From Pseudoxanthomonas sp. 3HH-4 (GTDB taxonomy: Bacteria; Pseudomonadota; Gammaproteobacteria; Xanthomonadales; Xanthomonadaceae), in NCBI RefSeq assembly GCF_006716465.1, contig NZ_VFPB01000001.1:450483-514482 (forward strand): a stretch of 64,000 nt of DNA. Direction: 5' to 3'. The notes under the pieces were generated by a model. It was not told where the DNA came from. It made no database searches and was given only the letters and a program-made list of their open reading frames with translations. The position numbers and the translations under genes were made by a program. Shown one piece after another: positions 53,971-63,441 of the stretch. Positions within the stretch are counted from its first letter, which is position 1. Every line of letters begins with the position of its first letter.

Positions 53971-53999
53971 CCGGATTGAAGGAAAACGGTTCAATCCGG
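53971..53999. other. 10-bp dyad between SDR gene and sigma factor gene
   Basis: CCGGATTGAA / TTCAATCCGG around a 9-base loop GGAAAACGG. It lies 40 bases from the ECF sigma factor start and 40 bases after the SDR stop on the minus strand. It has no T-run as a terminator; it could be an operator or promoter element for the sigma gene, or a 3' hairpin of the SDR gene. Confidence 0.4.
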
Positions 54000-54038
54000 G
54001 GCGGAGAAGGAACAATGCGACCGGTGCCCGCGGGCAGC

Positions 54039-54791
54039 CTAGGTGCCGCGATGTACCTGGAAACCCGCCACCGACTGCGTCACCGGCATGATCTCCAGCC
54101 GGTTGATGTTGAGGTGTGGCGGCAGCGTGGCGACGTAGAAGATGGTCTCGGCGATGTCGTCGGCCGTCATCGGGGAGGCACCGGTGTAGAGCTTGTCCGA
54201 CGCCTGCTGGTCGCCATGCGTGCGCACCAGGGTGAATTCGGTTTCGGCCATGCCGGGTTCGATGGTGGTCACGCGCACCCCGGTGCCGTGCAGGTCGCTG
54301 CGCAGGCCCAGCGAGAACTGGCTGACGAACGCCTTGCTGCCGCCGTACGCGTTGCCGCCGGGGTACGGATACACGCCGGCAACGGAACTGATGTTGATGA
54401 TGGCGCCCTTGCGTTCGACCAGCATCGGCAGCAAGCGATGGGTCAGCGTGACCAGCGCGGTGATGTTGGTGTCGATCATCGTGCGCCAGTCGGACAGCAG
54501 CGCGCTTTGCGCGGGCGCGGTGCCCTGTGCAAGACCGGCGTTGTTGACCAGCAGGTCGATGTCGCGGAACCCCGCAGGCAATGCAGCCAGCGCGGCGTCC
54601 ATCGCCGCCTCGTCGCGGATGTCGAACACCGCGGCATGCACCTTGTCGGCACCCATCTCATCCACCAGCGCCTGCAGGCGCTCGGCACGGCGGCCCGTGG
54701 CGATCACGCGCCAGCCGGCAGCGGCGAAGCGGCGGACGGCGGCGGCACCGAAGCCGGAGGTGGCGCCGGTGATGAGGGCGGTGCGGGTCAT
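54039..54791 (-). CDS. Short-chain dehydrogenase/reductase (YdfG-like)
   Basis: 250 residues with NAD(P) motif TGATSGFGAA, NNAGLAQG, catalytic Ser in INISSVAG and YGGSK (Tyr-x3-Lys). Arg in ATGRRAERL fits NADP. Close in pattern to YdfG/serine 3-dehydrogenase (IEPGMAETEF), which oxidises L-allo-threonine and 3-hydroxy acids. Substrate inferred from family. Next gene upstream on the strand is 35 bases away. Confidence 0.93.
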   Translation of the reverse strand: MTRTALITGATSGFGAAAVRRFAAAGWRVIATGRRAERLQALVDEMGADKVHAAVFDIRDEAAMDAALAALPAGFRDIDLLVNNAGLAQGTAPAQSALLSDWRTMIDTNITALVTLTHRLLPMLVERKGAIINISSVAGVYPYPGGNAYGGSKAFVSQFSLGLRSDLHGTGVRVTTIEPGMAETEFTLVRTHGDQQASDKLYTGASPMTADDIAETIFYVATLPPHLNINRLEIMPVTQSVAGFQVHRGT

Positions 54792-54826
54792 GGGGATTCC
54801 TTGGGGGAGGGGAAAACGGGTCGCGG

Positions 54827-55237
54827 TCAGCGGCGCGCATACCAGAGAGCGCCCAGCCAGGTGCCGAGCGCGGCGGCGACCACGGACAGCGTCGCGCTGA
54901 GTGCGTTAGTGCGCAGCAGGAAACCAAGGGGGTAGGACATGTCCGAGGCCGCACCGGCGATGCCGGCCAGCACCGACAGCGTCGCGATCCACACCGCCAG
55001 CGTCAGGCCGACGGCGACGATCAGGAAACGATGGCCTGCCAGCGCGCCACCCAGCCCCATGCAGAGGGCGGTCACGACATAGCTGACCGGCGCCAGGAAT
55101 CCCCAACGTGTCTGCACCACCTCCTGCCAGTGGGCGGGCAGGACAAGGCCGACCAACCACGAGGCGGCAAGCAGCGACCCCATCGCCGCGGCCGTCGCCA
55201 CGATCAGGCGCTGCAGCGTCGGCCGCGTGGCGCTCAC
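54827..55237 (-). CDS. Four-helix membrane protein, unknown
   Basis: 136 residues with four predicted TM helices (about 10-32, 47-65, 70-92, 107-130). No family recognised. It contains SYVVTALCMGLGGALAGHRFLIVAV. The GTG start at 55237 overlaps the stop of the SPOR gene (GTGA), so it is coupled to it. The neighbouring genes (argS, SPOR protein) suggest a housekeeping locus. Confidence 0.75.
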   Translation of the reverse strand: MSATRPTLQRLIVATAAAMGSLLAASWLVGLVLPAHWQEVVQTRWGFLAPVSYVVTALCMGLGGALAGHRFLIVAVGLTLAVWIATLSVLAGIAGAASDMSYPLGFLLRTNALSATLSVVAAALGTWLGALWYARR

Positions 55238-56025
55238 TGGGCCTTCACCGCCATCGCAGGCAACCCGCCGCTGGCGAGTTTCTGCTTCGCCTCGGCGAGT
55301 TCGCTCGCCGTGCCATACGGCCCCATGCGCACGCGATAGACGGTCTTGCCGTTGATCTGTGCCGACTCCACGCGGGCGCTCAGGCCCAGCATGGCGATCT
55401 TGGCCTTGGTGGCCTCGGCATCGCCCGATGCGCCGAACGCGCCGGCCTGCAGGATGTAGCGCGCGCCGGTGTCTGCGCTGGCTACGGTGGCGGCAGGCTT
55501 GGGGGCGGGAGGGGCGTCTGCGGGGCGCGGTGTCTCGGCGGGGCGGGCAGGCGCGCTCTCGTTGATCGGCGTGGGCTGAGCCGCTGCGGTGGCAGCGGGC
55601 GTGGCGGCGACGGGCGTTGTGGCCTGCCCGTTGAGGGCGGCGCGCGCCTTGCGTGCCTCCTCCTCGCGCGCGCTGGCGGCCAGTTCCGCGTCGGACATCT
55701 GCACTTCCTTGCCGGGAAGCAGGGTGTAGAAGTCGTACTGGGTTTCCTTCGCGGCGGCATCGTCCGTCGTCGCGGCGGCGGCCGGTGCCTCGTTGCTGGG
55801 CGCGTCGGGCACCACGGCTTCCACATCGGCACTGTCGACAGGTGCGGGTTGCGCGTCAGGGTTGGGCGTGGGACGGAAGAAACCGTCGCCGTCCTTCTTG
55901 CCCAGCCCCGGCACCACGAAATACACCGCCAGGCCGATCAGCAGCCCGAGGATCAGCCAGACCCACGCGGGCGTGGCCTGACTGGAATTGCGTGTGGCCT
56001 GACTCTTGCCGCGCCTCGCTGCCAT
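55234..56025 (-). CDS. SPOR-domain cell-division protein, FtsN-like
   Basis: 263 residues: basic cytoplasmic start (ARRGKSQATRNSSQATP), one TM (VWLILGLLIGLAVYFVVPGL, about 23-42), a long Ala/Pro-rich periplasmic linker with a short helix (LLPGKEVQMSDAELAASARE) and a C-terminal SPOR domain (about 185-260, RYILQAGAFGASGDAEATKA, VYRVRMGPYGTASELAEAKQ). SPOR domains bind denuded peptidoglycan at the septum. Following argS by 14 bases is the common layout in gamma-proteobacteria. Confidence 0.9.
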   Translation of the reverse strand: MAARRGKSQATRNSSQATPAWVWLILGLLIGLAVYFVVPGLGKKDGDGFFRPTPNPDAQPAPVDSADVEAVVPDAPSNEAPAAAATTDDAAAKETQYDFYTLLPGKEVQMSDAELAASAREEEARKARAALNGQATTPVAATPAATAAAQPTPINESAPARPAETPRPADAPPAPKPAATVASADTGARYILQAGAFGASGDAEATKAKIAMLGLSARVESAQINGKTVYRVRMGPYGTASELAEAKQKLASGGLPAMAVKAQ

Positions 56026-56039
56026 CTACTGCTCTCCGC

Positions 56040-57728
56040 TCACATCTTTTCGGGCGCACTCACGCCCAACAGGTCCAGTCCATTGGCCAGCGCCTGGCGT
56101 ACCGCCAGTGCCAGCGCCAGCCGCGCATCACGTGCCTGCGCATCGTCGGTAAGCACGGGCGTGCCGGCGTACCACGTATGGAAAGCATAGGCCAACTCGC
56201 GCAGGTATTGCGCGACCGCATGGGGTTCGAGCGATTCGCCGACAGCTTCCACCACCTCGGGATAGCGGGACAGTTCCACCATGAGCTGTAGCGACGTGTC
56301 GTCGTCCAGGCGCGCCAGGTTCGCCAGTCCGTTCGCCTGGTCGTAGGCGTAACCCTTCTCGCCCGCCTGGCGCAGCAGGCTGCACACGCGCGCATGTGCG
56401 TACTGCACGTAGAACACCGGGTTGTCGTTGCTCTGTTGGCGCGCCAGATCGATGTCGAATGTCAGTTGAGAATCCGGCTTGCGCGCGATCAGGAACCAGC
56501 GAGTGGCATCGGCGCTGGTCTCCTCGATCAGGTCGCGCAGGGTGAAGTAGCTGCCGGCACGCTTGGACAGTTTCACTTCCTCGCCACCGCGCATCACCGT
56601 GACCATCTGGTGCAGCACGTACTCGGGATATCCGGCAGGAATGCCTTCGCCAAGGGCCTGCAGGCCAGCTTTCACGCGCGCCAGCGAGCCGTGGTGGTCG
56701 GCGCCCAGCTCGGTGATGGCGCGCTCATAGCCTCGCTGCCACTTGCTGAGGTGGTAAGCCACGTCCGGCACGAAGTAGGTGTACGTGCCGTCGGACTTGC
56801 GCATCACGCGATCCTTGTCGTCGCCGAAGTCGGTGGACTTCAGCCACAGCGCGCCGCCTTCCTCGTACGTGTGGCCGGAGGCGATCAGCTTGCTCACGGT
56901 CTCTTCCACCTTCCGGTCCGAGTACAGCGAGCTTTCCAGGAAGTAGCGGTCGAACGACACACCGAACGCGGCCAGGTCCAGGTTCTGCTCGCGCCGCAGA
57001 TAGGCCACGGCGAAGCGGCGGATGGCGTCGAGGTCCTGAGGATCCTTCTCGCCGGTGACGACGTGGCCTTCCACCTCGACCGAATCGCCGTCGAGGTAGG
57101 CCTGTGCCACGTCGGCGATGTAGTCGCCGCGATAGCCGTCTTCCGGCCAGCCTTCGCTGTCCGGGGTCAGTCCGAGGGCGCGTGCCTGCGTGGACTTGGC
57201 TAGGTTGTCGATCTGCACGCCGGCGTCGTTGTAGTAGAACTCGCGTTTTGCGTTCCAGCCGTTGGCGGCCAGCACACGGGCGATGCAGTCGCCGATCGCA
57301 CCCGCGCGACCATGGCCGACATGCAGTGGTCCGGTCGGGTTGGCCGATACGTACTCCACGCCCACCGTGCGGCCGCCGCCGCTGTCGTTGCGACCGTAGG
57401 CGGCGCCCTGCGCCAGCACGGTGGCCACTTCGCGCTGATAGGCGCCGGGGCTCAGGTGGAAGTTGATGAAGCCGGGGCCGGCGATCTCGACCTTCACGAC
57501 GTCGTCGCTCGCCGGCAGCGCTGCCACCAGGGCGGTGGCGATGGCGCGCGGGTTGCTGCGCGCGGCCTTGGCCAGCTGCATGGCGGCGTTGGTGGCGAAA
57601 TCGCCGTGCTCGCGCGTCTTCGGGCGTTCGACCACGAAGTCGGGCGTGGCGGCATCGGCGGGCAGGGTGCCGGCGGAGCGCAGGGCGTCGATGCCCTGGG
57701 CGATCAAGGCGCGAAGGGAAGCTTTCAC
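56040..57728 (-). CDS. argS: Arginyl-tRNA synthetase
   Basis: 562 residues, class I synthetase that charges tRNA-Arg. The HIGH-type motif is HVGH in [18 protein letters not shown]; the KMSKS-type motif is KLSKR in [17 protein letters not shown]; the anticodon-binding C-terminal domain (DALR) ends in [17 protein letters not shown]. The start is GTG 57728 without a clear ribosome-binding site. Followed by the SPOR gene. Confidence 0.97.
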   Translation of the reverse strand: MKASLRALIAQGIDALRSAGTLPADAATPDFVVERPKTREHGDFATNAAMQLAKAARSNPRAIATALVAALPASDDVVKVEIAGPGFINFHLSPGAYQREVATVLAQGAAYGRNDSGGGRTVGVEYVSANPTGPLHVGHGRAGAIGDCIARVLAANGWNAKREFYYNDAGVQIDNLAKSTQARALGLTPDSEGWPEDGYRGDYIADVAQAYLDGDSVEVEGHVVTGEKDPQDLDAIRRFAVAYLRREQNLDLAAFGVSFDRYFLESSLYSDRKVEETVSKLIASGHTYEEGGALWLKSTDFGDDKDRVMRKSDGTYTYFVPDVAYHLSKWQRGYERAITELGADHHGSLARVKAGLQALGEGIPAGYPEYVLHQMVTVMRGGEEVKLSKRAGSYFTLRDLIEETSADATRWFLIARKPDSQLTFDIDLARQQSNDNPVFYVQYAHARVCSLLRQAGEKGYAYDQANGLANLARLDDDTSLQLMVELSRYPEVVEAVGESLEPHAVAQYLRELAYAFHTWYAGTPVLTDDAQARDARLALALAVRQALANGLDLLGVSAPEKM

Positions 57729-57815
57729 GGAGAACCGTCTTGGTGCGTGGGAACCGCCTATTCTAGGTTTTCCGGCCCATTACGTGGGATCGGCGTGGTT
57801 CAGCGAAGGTGATCC

Positions 57816-58490
57816 TCAGACCCATCCGCGTGCCGCCATCGACTGGGGTGGCCCGTCGCCAATCACGAAGTGGTCCAGCAGCCGGACATCCACCAGTGCC
57901 AGCGGCTGTTTCAGGCGCTGGGTCACGGCGCGATCGGCGGCCGAGGGTTCTGCACTGCCCGAGGGATGGTTGTGGCCGACGATCAGGGCGGTTGCGTTCA
58001 GTGCCAGTGCGCGACGGGCCACTTCGCGCGGATGGACCTCGGCGCTGTCCACCGAGCCCTGGAACAGCTCCTCGAACGCCAGTACGCGATGCCGTGTATC
58101 GAGGAACAGGGCCGCGAACACCTCGTGCTGGCGGCCACGCAAGCGCTGGGCGAAGTAGCGCCCGGCGGCCTCCGGATCGCCGATGGCGTCGCCCCGCTCA
58201 AGGGCGGCGTGAAGCAGGCGCGTGCCCAGTTCCAGTGCCGCCGCCAGGGCACAGGCGCGGGCGGGTCCCAGGCCCGGCAGCGCCATCAGTTCGGCAGGTG
58301 GACGCTCCAGCAGGGCGCGCAGTGGGCCATGAGTGGTGAGCAGTTCGCGCGCGGTGGCGACGGCGTCGCGTCCGCGCAGGCCGGAGCCCAGGAAGATGGC
58401 GAGCACCTCGGCGTCGCTGAGGCTTGCGGGGCCGCGGGCGAGCAGCTTCTCGCGGGGGCGTTCGTCGTGGGGCCAGTCGCGGATGTGCAT
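57816..58490 (-). CDS. radC: RadC/JAMM-domain protein
   Basis: 224 residues: helix-hairpin-helix part (LMALPGLGPARACALAAALE) and JAB/MPN domain with metal ligands Glu in FEELFQGSVDSAEVHPREVA and GHNHPSGSAEPSAADRAVT (His-x-His...Ser...Asp). Family length about 225. Called DNA repair protein RadC, but its actual function is unsettled. ATG 58490 is chosen by family N-terminus (MHIRDWPHDERPREKLLARG). Divergent from coaBC. Confidence 0.93.
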   Translation of the reverse strand: MHIRDWPHDERPREKLLARGPASLSDAEVLAIFLGSGLRGRDAVATARELLTTHGPLRALLERPPAELMALPGLGPARACALAAALELGTRLLHAALERGDAIGDPEAAGRYFAQRLRGRQHEVFAALFLDTRHRVLAFEELFQGSVDSAEVHPREVARRALALNATALIVGHNHPSGSAEPSAADRAVTQRLKQPLALVDVRLLDHFVIGDGPPQSMAARGWV

Positions 58491-58586
58491 GGCGACAGGA
58501 TCGGCCGGAGGACGCCGGGCGTGCATCGGGTGATGAGGGGCGTTCGGGTAAGCTAATCGCCTGTATGGACGTAGGAACGGGCTGAC

Positions 58587-59816
58587 GTGAGCGGATCGGA
58601 CAAGACACGTGATCTGGCGGGACAGCGTGTCCTGGTGTGCGTGGGCGGCGGGATCGCCGCCTACAAGGCGCTGGAACTCGTGCGCCGACTGCGCGATGCC
58701 GGGGCCGAGGTGCAGGTCGCGATGACGGCGGGTGCGCAGCAGTTCGTGACGCCGCTGAGCTTCCAGGCGTTGTCCGGCCAACCGACCCGCACCACGCTGT
58801 GGGATGGCGCGGCCGAGCAGGCGATGGGTCACATCGAGCTGGCCCGCTGGGCCGATCGCGTCGTCATCGCACCGGCTACGGCCGACCTGATGGCGCGCCT
58901 GGCACATGGGCTGGCCGACGATCTGGTGGCCACGCTGTGCCTGGCCACCACCGCGCCGATCCTGATCGCGCCGGCGATGAACCACCGCATGTGGCAGCAC
59001 CCCGCGACCCGGGCCAATCTGGCCACGCTGCGCGAACGCGGCATACAGGTGGTCGGGCCGAACGACGGTCCGCTGGCCGAGGGCGAGTCCGGTCCGGGCC
59101 GGCTGGCCGAGCCGGAAGAGATCGTCGCTGCGCTGTCCGGCGCCACCCTTCGCGCCGCCACGGTGCCGCAGGATCTTGCCGGGCTCAACGTGGTGGTCAG
59201 CGCTGGCCCCACCTACGAAGACCTGGATCCCGTGCGCTACCTGGGCAACCGCAGCAGCGGCAAGATGGGCTTCGCGGTCGCTGCCAGCGCTGCGCGCCGT
59301 GGCGCCAGCGTCACCCTGATCGCCGGGCCTGTGCAGTTGGCCACGCCGACAGGCGTCGCGCGCGTGGACGTGCGTTCGGCCGCGCAGATGCACCGGGCGG
59401 TGTTCGCTGCCTTGCCGGCCGACATCTACATCGGTGCCGCTGCCGTGGCCGACTACACGCCGCGCGAGCCGGCCGCCAACAAGATCAAGAAGTCCAGCGA
59501 GTCGCTGGCGCTGGACCTGGTGCGTACGCCCGACATCCTGGCCGAGGTCGCCGCGCAGACGCAGGCGCTGAAGCTGGTGGTCGGCTTTGCCGCCGAGACC
59601 AACAACGTGGCCGAGTACGCGCGCAGGAAGCTGGAAGCCAAGCGGCTGGACATGATCGTGGCCAACCGGGTTGGCATCGCCGATGGCGGTTTCGAGAGCG
59701 ACCAGAATGCAATGACGGCCTACTGGAAGGATGGCGAGCGCAGCTTCGCTTCCGCGCCGAAGACGCAGCTGGCCGATGAACTGATCGACCTGATCGTGGA
59801 GCGACTGAACGCATGA
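58587..59816 (+). CDS. coaBC: Bifunctional phosphopantothenoylcysteine decarboxylase / phosphopantothenate-cysteine ligase
   Basis: 409 residues. N-terminal CoaC flavoprotein decarboxylase (about 1-190) with [18 protein letters not shown], active His82 ([16 protein letters not shown]) and PAMNHRMW; C-terminal CoaB ligase (about 195-409) with [27 protein letters not shown] and [15 protein letters not shown]. It makes 4'-phosphopantetheine for coenzyme A. GTG start at 58587. It overlaps dut by 4 bases (ATGA). Confidence 0.97.
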   Translation: MSGSDKTRDLAGQRVLVCVGGGIAAYKALELVRRLRDAGAEVQVAMTAGAQQFVTPLSFQALSGQPTRTTLWDGAAEQAMGHIELARWADRVVIAPATADLMARLAHGLADDLVATLCLATTAPILIAPAMNHRMWQHPATRANLATLRERGIQVVGPNDGPLAEGESGPGRLAEPEEIVAALSGATLRAATVPQDLAGLNVVVSAGPTYEDLDPVRYLGNRSSGKMGFAVAASAARRGASVTLIAGPVQLATPTGVARVDVRSAAQMHRAVFAALPADIYIGAAAVADYTPREPAANKIKKSSESLALDLVRTPDILAEVAAQTQALKLVVGFAAETNNVAEYARRKLEAKRLDMIVANRVGIADGGFESDQNAMTAYWKDGERSFASAPKTQLADELIDLIVERLNA

Positions 59817-60277
59817 GTGCACCCCGGGCCGTGGAAGTGAAGCTGCTGGACCCGCGCTTCGGCGACGAATGGCCGCTGCCGGCCTACGCCACCGAGGCCA
59901 GCGCCGGCATGGACCTGCGTGCGGCACTGGACGCACCCCTGGTGCTCGAGCCTGGCGACGCGGCGCTGGTGCCCAGCGGCATCGCCCTGCACCTGGGCGA
60001 CCCGCAGCTGTGCGCGGTGGTGCTGCCGCGCTCCGGCCTGGGCCATCGCCACGGCATCGTGCTGGGCAACGGCACCGGCCTGATCGATGCGGATTACCAG
60101 GGCCCGCTGCTGATCAGCGTGTGGAACCGGGGGCATGAGACCTTCACCATCCAGCCCGGCGACCGCATCGCCCAGGTCATGGTGCTGCCGGTCGTGCGCG
60201 TGCACCTGCAAGTGGTGGATACTTTCGCTGACAGCGCACGGGGGACGGGTGGTTTCGGCCACACCGGCGTGCGGTGA
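59813..60277 (+). CDS. dut: dUTP diphosphatase
   Basis: 154 residues, trimeric dUTPase; hydrolyses dUTP to dUMP and PPi, limiting uracil in DNA and supplying dTMP synthesis. Motifs: [46 protein letters not shown] and the C-terminal [10 protein letters not shown]. It overlaps coaBC (ATGA). The next gene may start at GTG 60274 inside its stop or, more likely, at ATG 60292. Confidence 0.97.
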   Translation: MSAPRAVEVKLLDPRFGDEWPLPAYATEASAGMDLRAALDAPLVLEPGDAALVPSGIALHLGDPQLCAVVLPRSGLGHRHGIVLGNGTGLIDADYQGPLLISVWNRGHETFTIQPGDRIAQVMVLPVVRVHLQVVDTFADSARGTGGFGHTGVR

Positions 60278-60291
60278 CAGGGGACAACGCA

Positions 60292-62628
60292 ATGAATACG
60301 ACGAACGAGAGCCGCAAGCGGATTCCCGTGGGCGACCTGCGCGGCGCGCTGCCGAAGCTGGCGGTGCTGCTGGCATTGCTCGCAGCACTGCTGGCCTGGA
60401 GTGGTGTCCGCCAATGGCGCGAAGCGCGCCTGCTGGAAGACGTCGGACAGGCCCGTGATCGCGCGGTCGAGGCCGTTCAGGCCAGTCATGCGGCGCAGAT
60501 CCGCCAGTTCGAACAGCGTCTGGCATCCGCGCCGGTCAAGGCGGCGCTGGCCGCCAACGATACCGCCGCCGCCGTGGCTGCCCTGAAGGAGGGTTGGGCG
60601 GGCGTGGAGCAGGTCGAGATCCTGGATGGCGCATTGCAGGCGGCCTATGACGATGCTGCGGTGTTCGGTTTCAGCAAGCTGGCGCTGCTGGAGGACGGCA
60701 TGCAGGGCGACGGCATCGCCACCCGCGTGGTGAAGGATGGCAAGCAGATCGCGTTCGGCATGGCGGCGCCCGCGCCGCAGGGCGTGGTCTATGTCCGCCT
60801 GCCGCTGACGCAACTGACCCAGGCCTTCGATGGCGTGGTGTTGGCCAAAGGTGGCTATCTTGCGCTGCGCCAGGGGAACTATTCCGTCAAGCAGCGCGGC
60901 AACAGCGGGCTGCAAGATGGCGCGGAGCGCATGGCGCGTGCGGTGGGCAAGACGGGCCTGCGCGTGGCGACGGCGGTGCCCGTCAGCGAGCCCGGGCCGC
61001 TGGGGCTGGGTGCCCTTCCGGCGATGATCGTGGCGGCGCTGCTCGCAGGCCTCGCGGTCGTGTCGGTGCTGGTCGCTCGCGGCGGGATGCGCCTGGGTGG
61101 TTTTGGCAAGAAAGGAGTGGAGATGAGCGATACGGATGAGCCCACACTGGGTGAAGCGCTGATGCGCGACCCTCTGCCCGCCGCTGGAAATCGCGCGGCG
61201 GCCCCATCCTCCGAACAGGATGACTACCGGAAGGCGGACTCGGCGACAGTCGAGGTGGATGCGGGCATCTTCCGCGCGTACGACATCCGCGGCATCGTCG
61301 GGCAGTCCCTCAGCATCGAGGTCGCCGAACTGATCGGCCTGGCCATCGGCTCGGTGATGCGCGACGAGGACCTGACCGACATCGTGGTGGGCCGCGACGG
61401 CCGCCTCTCCGGCCCGGACCTGGTCGGAGGGCTGATCGAAGGCCTGCGCAAGGCGGGGCGCAATGTCATCGACATCGGCCTGGCGCCCACGCCGGTGGCT
61501 TATTTCGCGGCCTACCACCTGCGTACCGGCAGCAGCGTGGCCGTCACCGGCAGCCACAATCCGCCGGACTACAACGGGTTCAAGATCGTCGTCGGCGGGC
61601 AGACGTTGTCAGGTGACGCCATCACCGACCTGTACGAACGCATCCGCGACAACCGCCTGTTCGTGGCCAACGCGCGGGGGGACCTGCAGCAGCGCGATGT
61701 TTCGGCCGACTACATACAGCGCATCGCCGACGACGTGCAGCTGGAGCGTCCGCTGAAAGTCGTGGTGGACGCCGGCAATGGCGTGGCCGGCGACATCGCC
61801 CCGCAGCTGCTTGAAGCCATCGGCGCAGAAGTCATCCCGCTGTACTGCGACGTGGACGGTACCTTCCCCAACCACCATCCAGACCCCAGCGAGCCGCACA
61901 ACCTGGAAGACCTCATCCAGACCGTGAAGCGTTTCGACGCGGACATCGGCCTGGCGTTCGACGGTGACGGCGACCGCCTGGGCGTGGTGACCAAGGAAGG
62001 CGCCATCATCTTCCCGGACCGCCTGCTGATGCTGTTCGCCGCCGATGTGCTCGAACGCAATCCGGGCGCACTGATCATCTTCGACGTGAAGTGCACCGGA
62101 AAGCTGCAAGGCTGGGTGCTGCGCCACGGCGGCACGCCGATGATGTGGAAGACCGGCCATTCGCTGATCAAGGCCAAGATGCGCGAAACCGGCGCCGAGC
62201 TGGCCGGCGAGATGAGCGGCCACTTCTTCTTCCAGGAACGCTGGTACGGCTTCGACGACGGGCTGTATTCCGCCGCGCGCCTGCTGGAGATCCTGGCCAA
62301 CCGTGCCGAAACGCCGTCGGAAGTGCTGGCCGAGTTGCCCGATGGTGTGTCCACGCCGGAGATCAAGGTGGCGGTGCACGAAGGCACGCCGCACGCCATT
62401 GTCGAGCGCTTCGTCGATGGCGCAGAGTTCGAGGGCGCGCGCCTGTCCACCATCGATGGCCTGCGCGCCGACTGGGACGATGGCTGGGGCCTGGTGCGTG
62501 CGTCCAACACCACGCCGATCCTGGTGCTGCGGTTCGAGGCGGACAACCGCGAGGCGCTCGAGCGGATCAAGACCGAATTCCGTACCCGCCTGCAGGCGCT
62601 TGCACCGGAACTGACGATGACGTTCTGA
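60292..62628 (+). CDS. algC: Membrane-anchored phosphomannomutase/phosphoglucomutase
   Basis: 778 residues. The C-terminal ~460 residues are a PMM/PGM: phosphoserine Ser421 in VAVTGSHNPPDYNGFK, metal loop DGDGDR starting at Asp557, sugar-binding GEMSGHFFF and phosphate site RASNTTPILVLRFEA. The N-terminal ~310 residues have TM segments at about 22-40 and 240-265 around a periplasmic stretch, then a linker; such long forms occur in Xanthomonadaceae and Pseudomonas. It interconverts 1- and 6-phosphates of mannose and glucose for polysaccharide and LPS precursors. ATG 60292 has AGGGGAC 7 bases upstream. Confidence 0.95.
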   Translation: MNTTNESRKRIPVGDLRGALPKLAVLLALLAALLAWSGVRQWREARLLEDVGQARDRAVEAVQASHAAQIRQFEQRLASAPVKAALAANDTAAAVAALKEGWAGVEQVEILDGALQAAYDDAAVFGFSKLALLEDGMQGDGIATRVVKDGKQIAFGMAAPAPQGVVYVRLPLTQLTQAFDGVVLAKGGYLALRQGNYSVKQRGNSGLQDGAERMARAVGKTGLRVATAVPVSEPGPLGLGALPAMIVAALLAGLAVVSVLVARGGMRLGGFGKKGVEMSDTDEPTLGEALMRDPLPAAGNRAAAPSSEQDDYRKADSATVEVDAGIFRAYDIRGIVGQSLSIEVAELIGLAIGSVMRDEDLTDIVVGRDGRLSGPDLVGGLIEGLRKAGRNVIDIGLAPTPVAYFAAYHLRTGSSVAVTGSHNPPDYNGFKIVVGGQTLSGDAITDLYERIRDNRLFVANARGDLQQRDVSADYIQRIADDVQLERPLKVVVDAGNGVAGDIAPQLLEAIGAEVIPLYCDVDGTFPNHHPDPSEPHNLEDLIQTVKRFDADIGLAFDGDGDRLGVVTKEGAIIFPDRLLMLFAADVLERNPGALIIFDVKCTGKLQGWVLRHGGTPMMWKTGHSLIKAKMRETGAELAGEMSGHFFFQERWYGFDDGLYSAARLLEILANRAETPSEVLAELPDGVSTPEIKVAVHEGTPHAIVERFVDGAEFEGARLSTIDGLRADWDDGWGLVRASNTTPILVLRFEADNREALERIKTEFRTRLQALAPELTMTF

Positions 62629-62661
62629 CGCCTGCCGCGCTTCGGAGCGGCATGACCACGG

Positions 62662-62680
62662 CGCCGGGCTTGTCCCGGCG
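62662..62680. terminator. Possible bidirectional hairpin after the phosphomannomutase gene
   Basis: CGCCGGG / CCCGGCG with a 5-base loop, between converging genes. No T-run; may act as a weak or Rho-assisted stop. Confidence 0.4.
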
Positions 62681-62719
62681 TCGTCGTTCCAGAGGGGCTT
62701 CCGGAAAGGCTTTGCCGGA

Positions 62720-63424
62720 TCAGTTGCGCGCTGGTGGCATGGCCGGGGTAGCCGCTTCTTCAGCGGCCTCGGCCGTGATGCCCTTCATGTTGCGGTAGCG
62801 CTGCAGGATATCGGCGATCTCGACGTCCAGCTGCGCGCGCTGGGCCTCGAAGCTCTGCTGCAGGCGACGGGTGCGCAGCAGCTCGGCATGGCGCTGGTGG
62901 ATGGTGGCCGACATGTCCGCACGGATCGGACGTCCGGCCAGCTCTTGATCGCCCGCTGTCTGCAGCAGGCTGACAAGGCCCTCGCGCAGGCTGACCGCGT
63001 TGTAACGCGCAGTGCGCACGTTGTTGTCGACGATCGCGGTGCGTTCGTTGAAGACGCGCCGCAACTCGTCCTCGCTGCGGTAGGACATCAGCATGGCGGC
63101 ATCGGTGCGGCGCCGCATTTCCGAGGCGGCGTCGTCGATCATCTTCTGCTGGGCCGTGATGGCCGCCTGGGCGCGTTCCTCTTCGCTCATTGCCCGGGCG
63201 ACGCCACCGGTGCGCAGTCCGCTGGTCGCGCTGATCTCGTCGCGGGCCGCGTTGACCACATCGGCCGGCAGCGCATCACTGCAGACGCGCTGGCCCTTCT
63301 CTTCCCAGCAGAAGAGTTTCTTGTTGGCGGTGGGTGCCGCCGGCTTGTTCTTGCCCTGCGCGAGCACGGTGGGTGCCAGCGCCAGCAGTACGGCCGACAG
63401 GGCCAAGGAAGTTCGGACGGTCAT
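62720..63424 (-). CDS. Exported coiled-coil protein, DUF4124-like start
   Basis: 234 residues with a signal peptide (LALSAVLLALAPTVLAQ). The N-terminal mature part has KKLFCWEEKGQRVCSDALPA, like the small DUF4124-type domain with a Cys pair; the rest is long alpha-helix (EDELRRVFNERTAIVDNNVR, HQRHAELLRTRRLQQSFEAQ), probably a periplasmic coiled coil. AGGGGG precedes ATG 63424. It lies 17 bases after the pyrE stop on the same strand and may be co-transcribed. Function unknown. Confidence 0.78.
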   Translation of the reverse strand: MTVRTSLALSAVLLALAPTVLAQGKNKPAAPTANKKLFCWEEKGQRVCSDALPADVVNAARDEISATSGLRTGGVARAMSEEERAQAAITAQQKMIDDAASEMRRRTDAAMLMSYRSEDELRRVFNERTAIVDNNVRTARYNAVSLREGLVSLLQTAGDQELAGRPIRADMSATIHQRHAELLRTRRLQQSFEAQRAQLDVEIADILQRYRNMKGITAEAAEEAATPAMPPARN

Positions 63425-63441
63425 GGCAGCCCCCTGCTGCT

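Noticed and set aside
53971-53999. Rho-independent terminator of the SDR gene
   Set aside because: The dyad has no T-run on the relevant strand, so it is kept only as an unassigned dyad.
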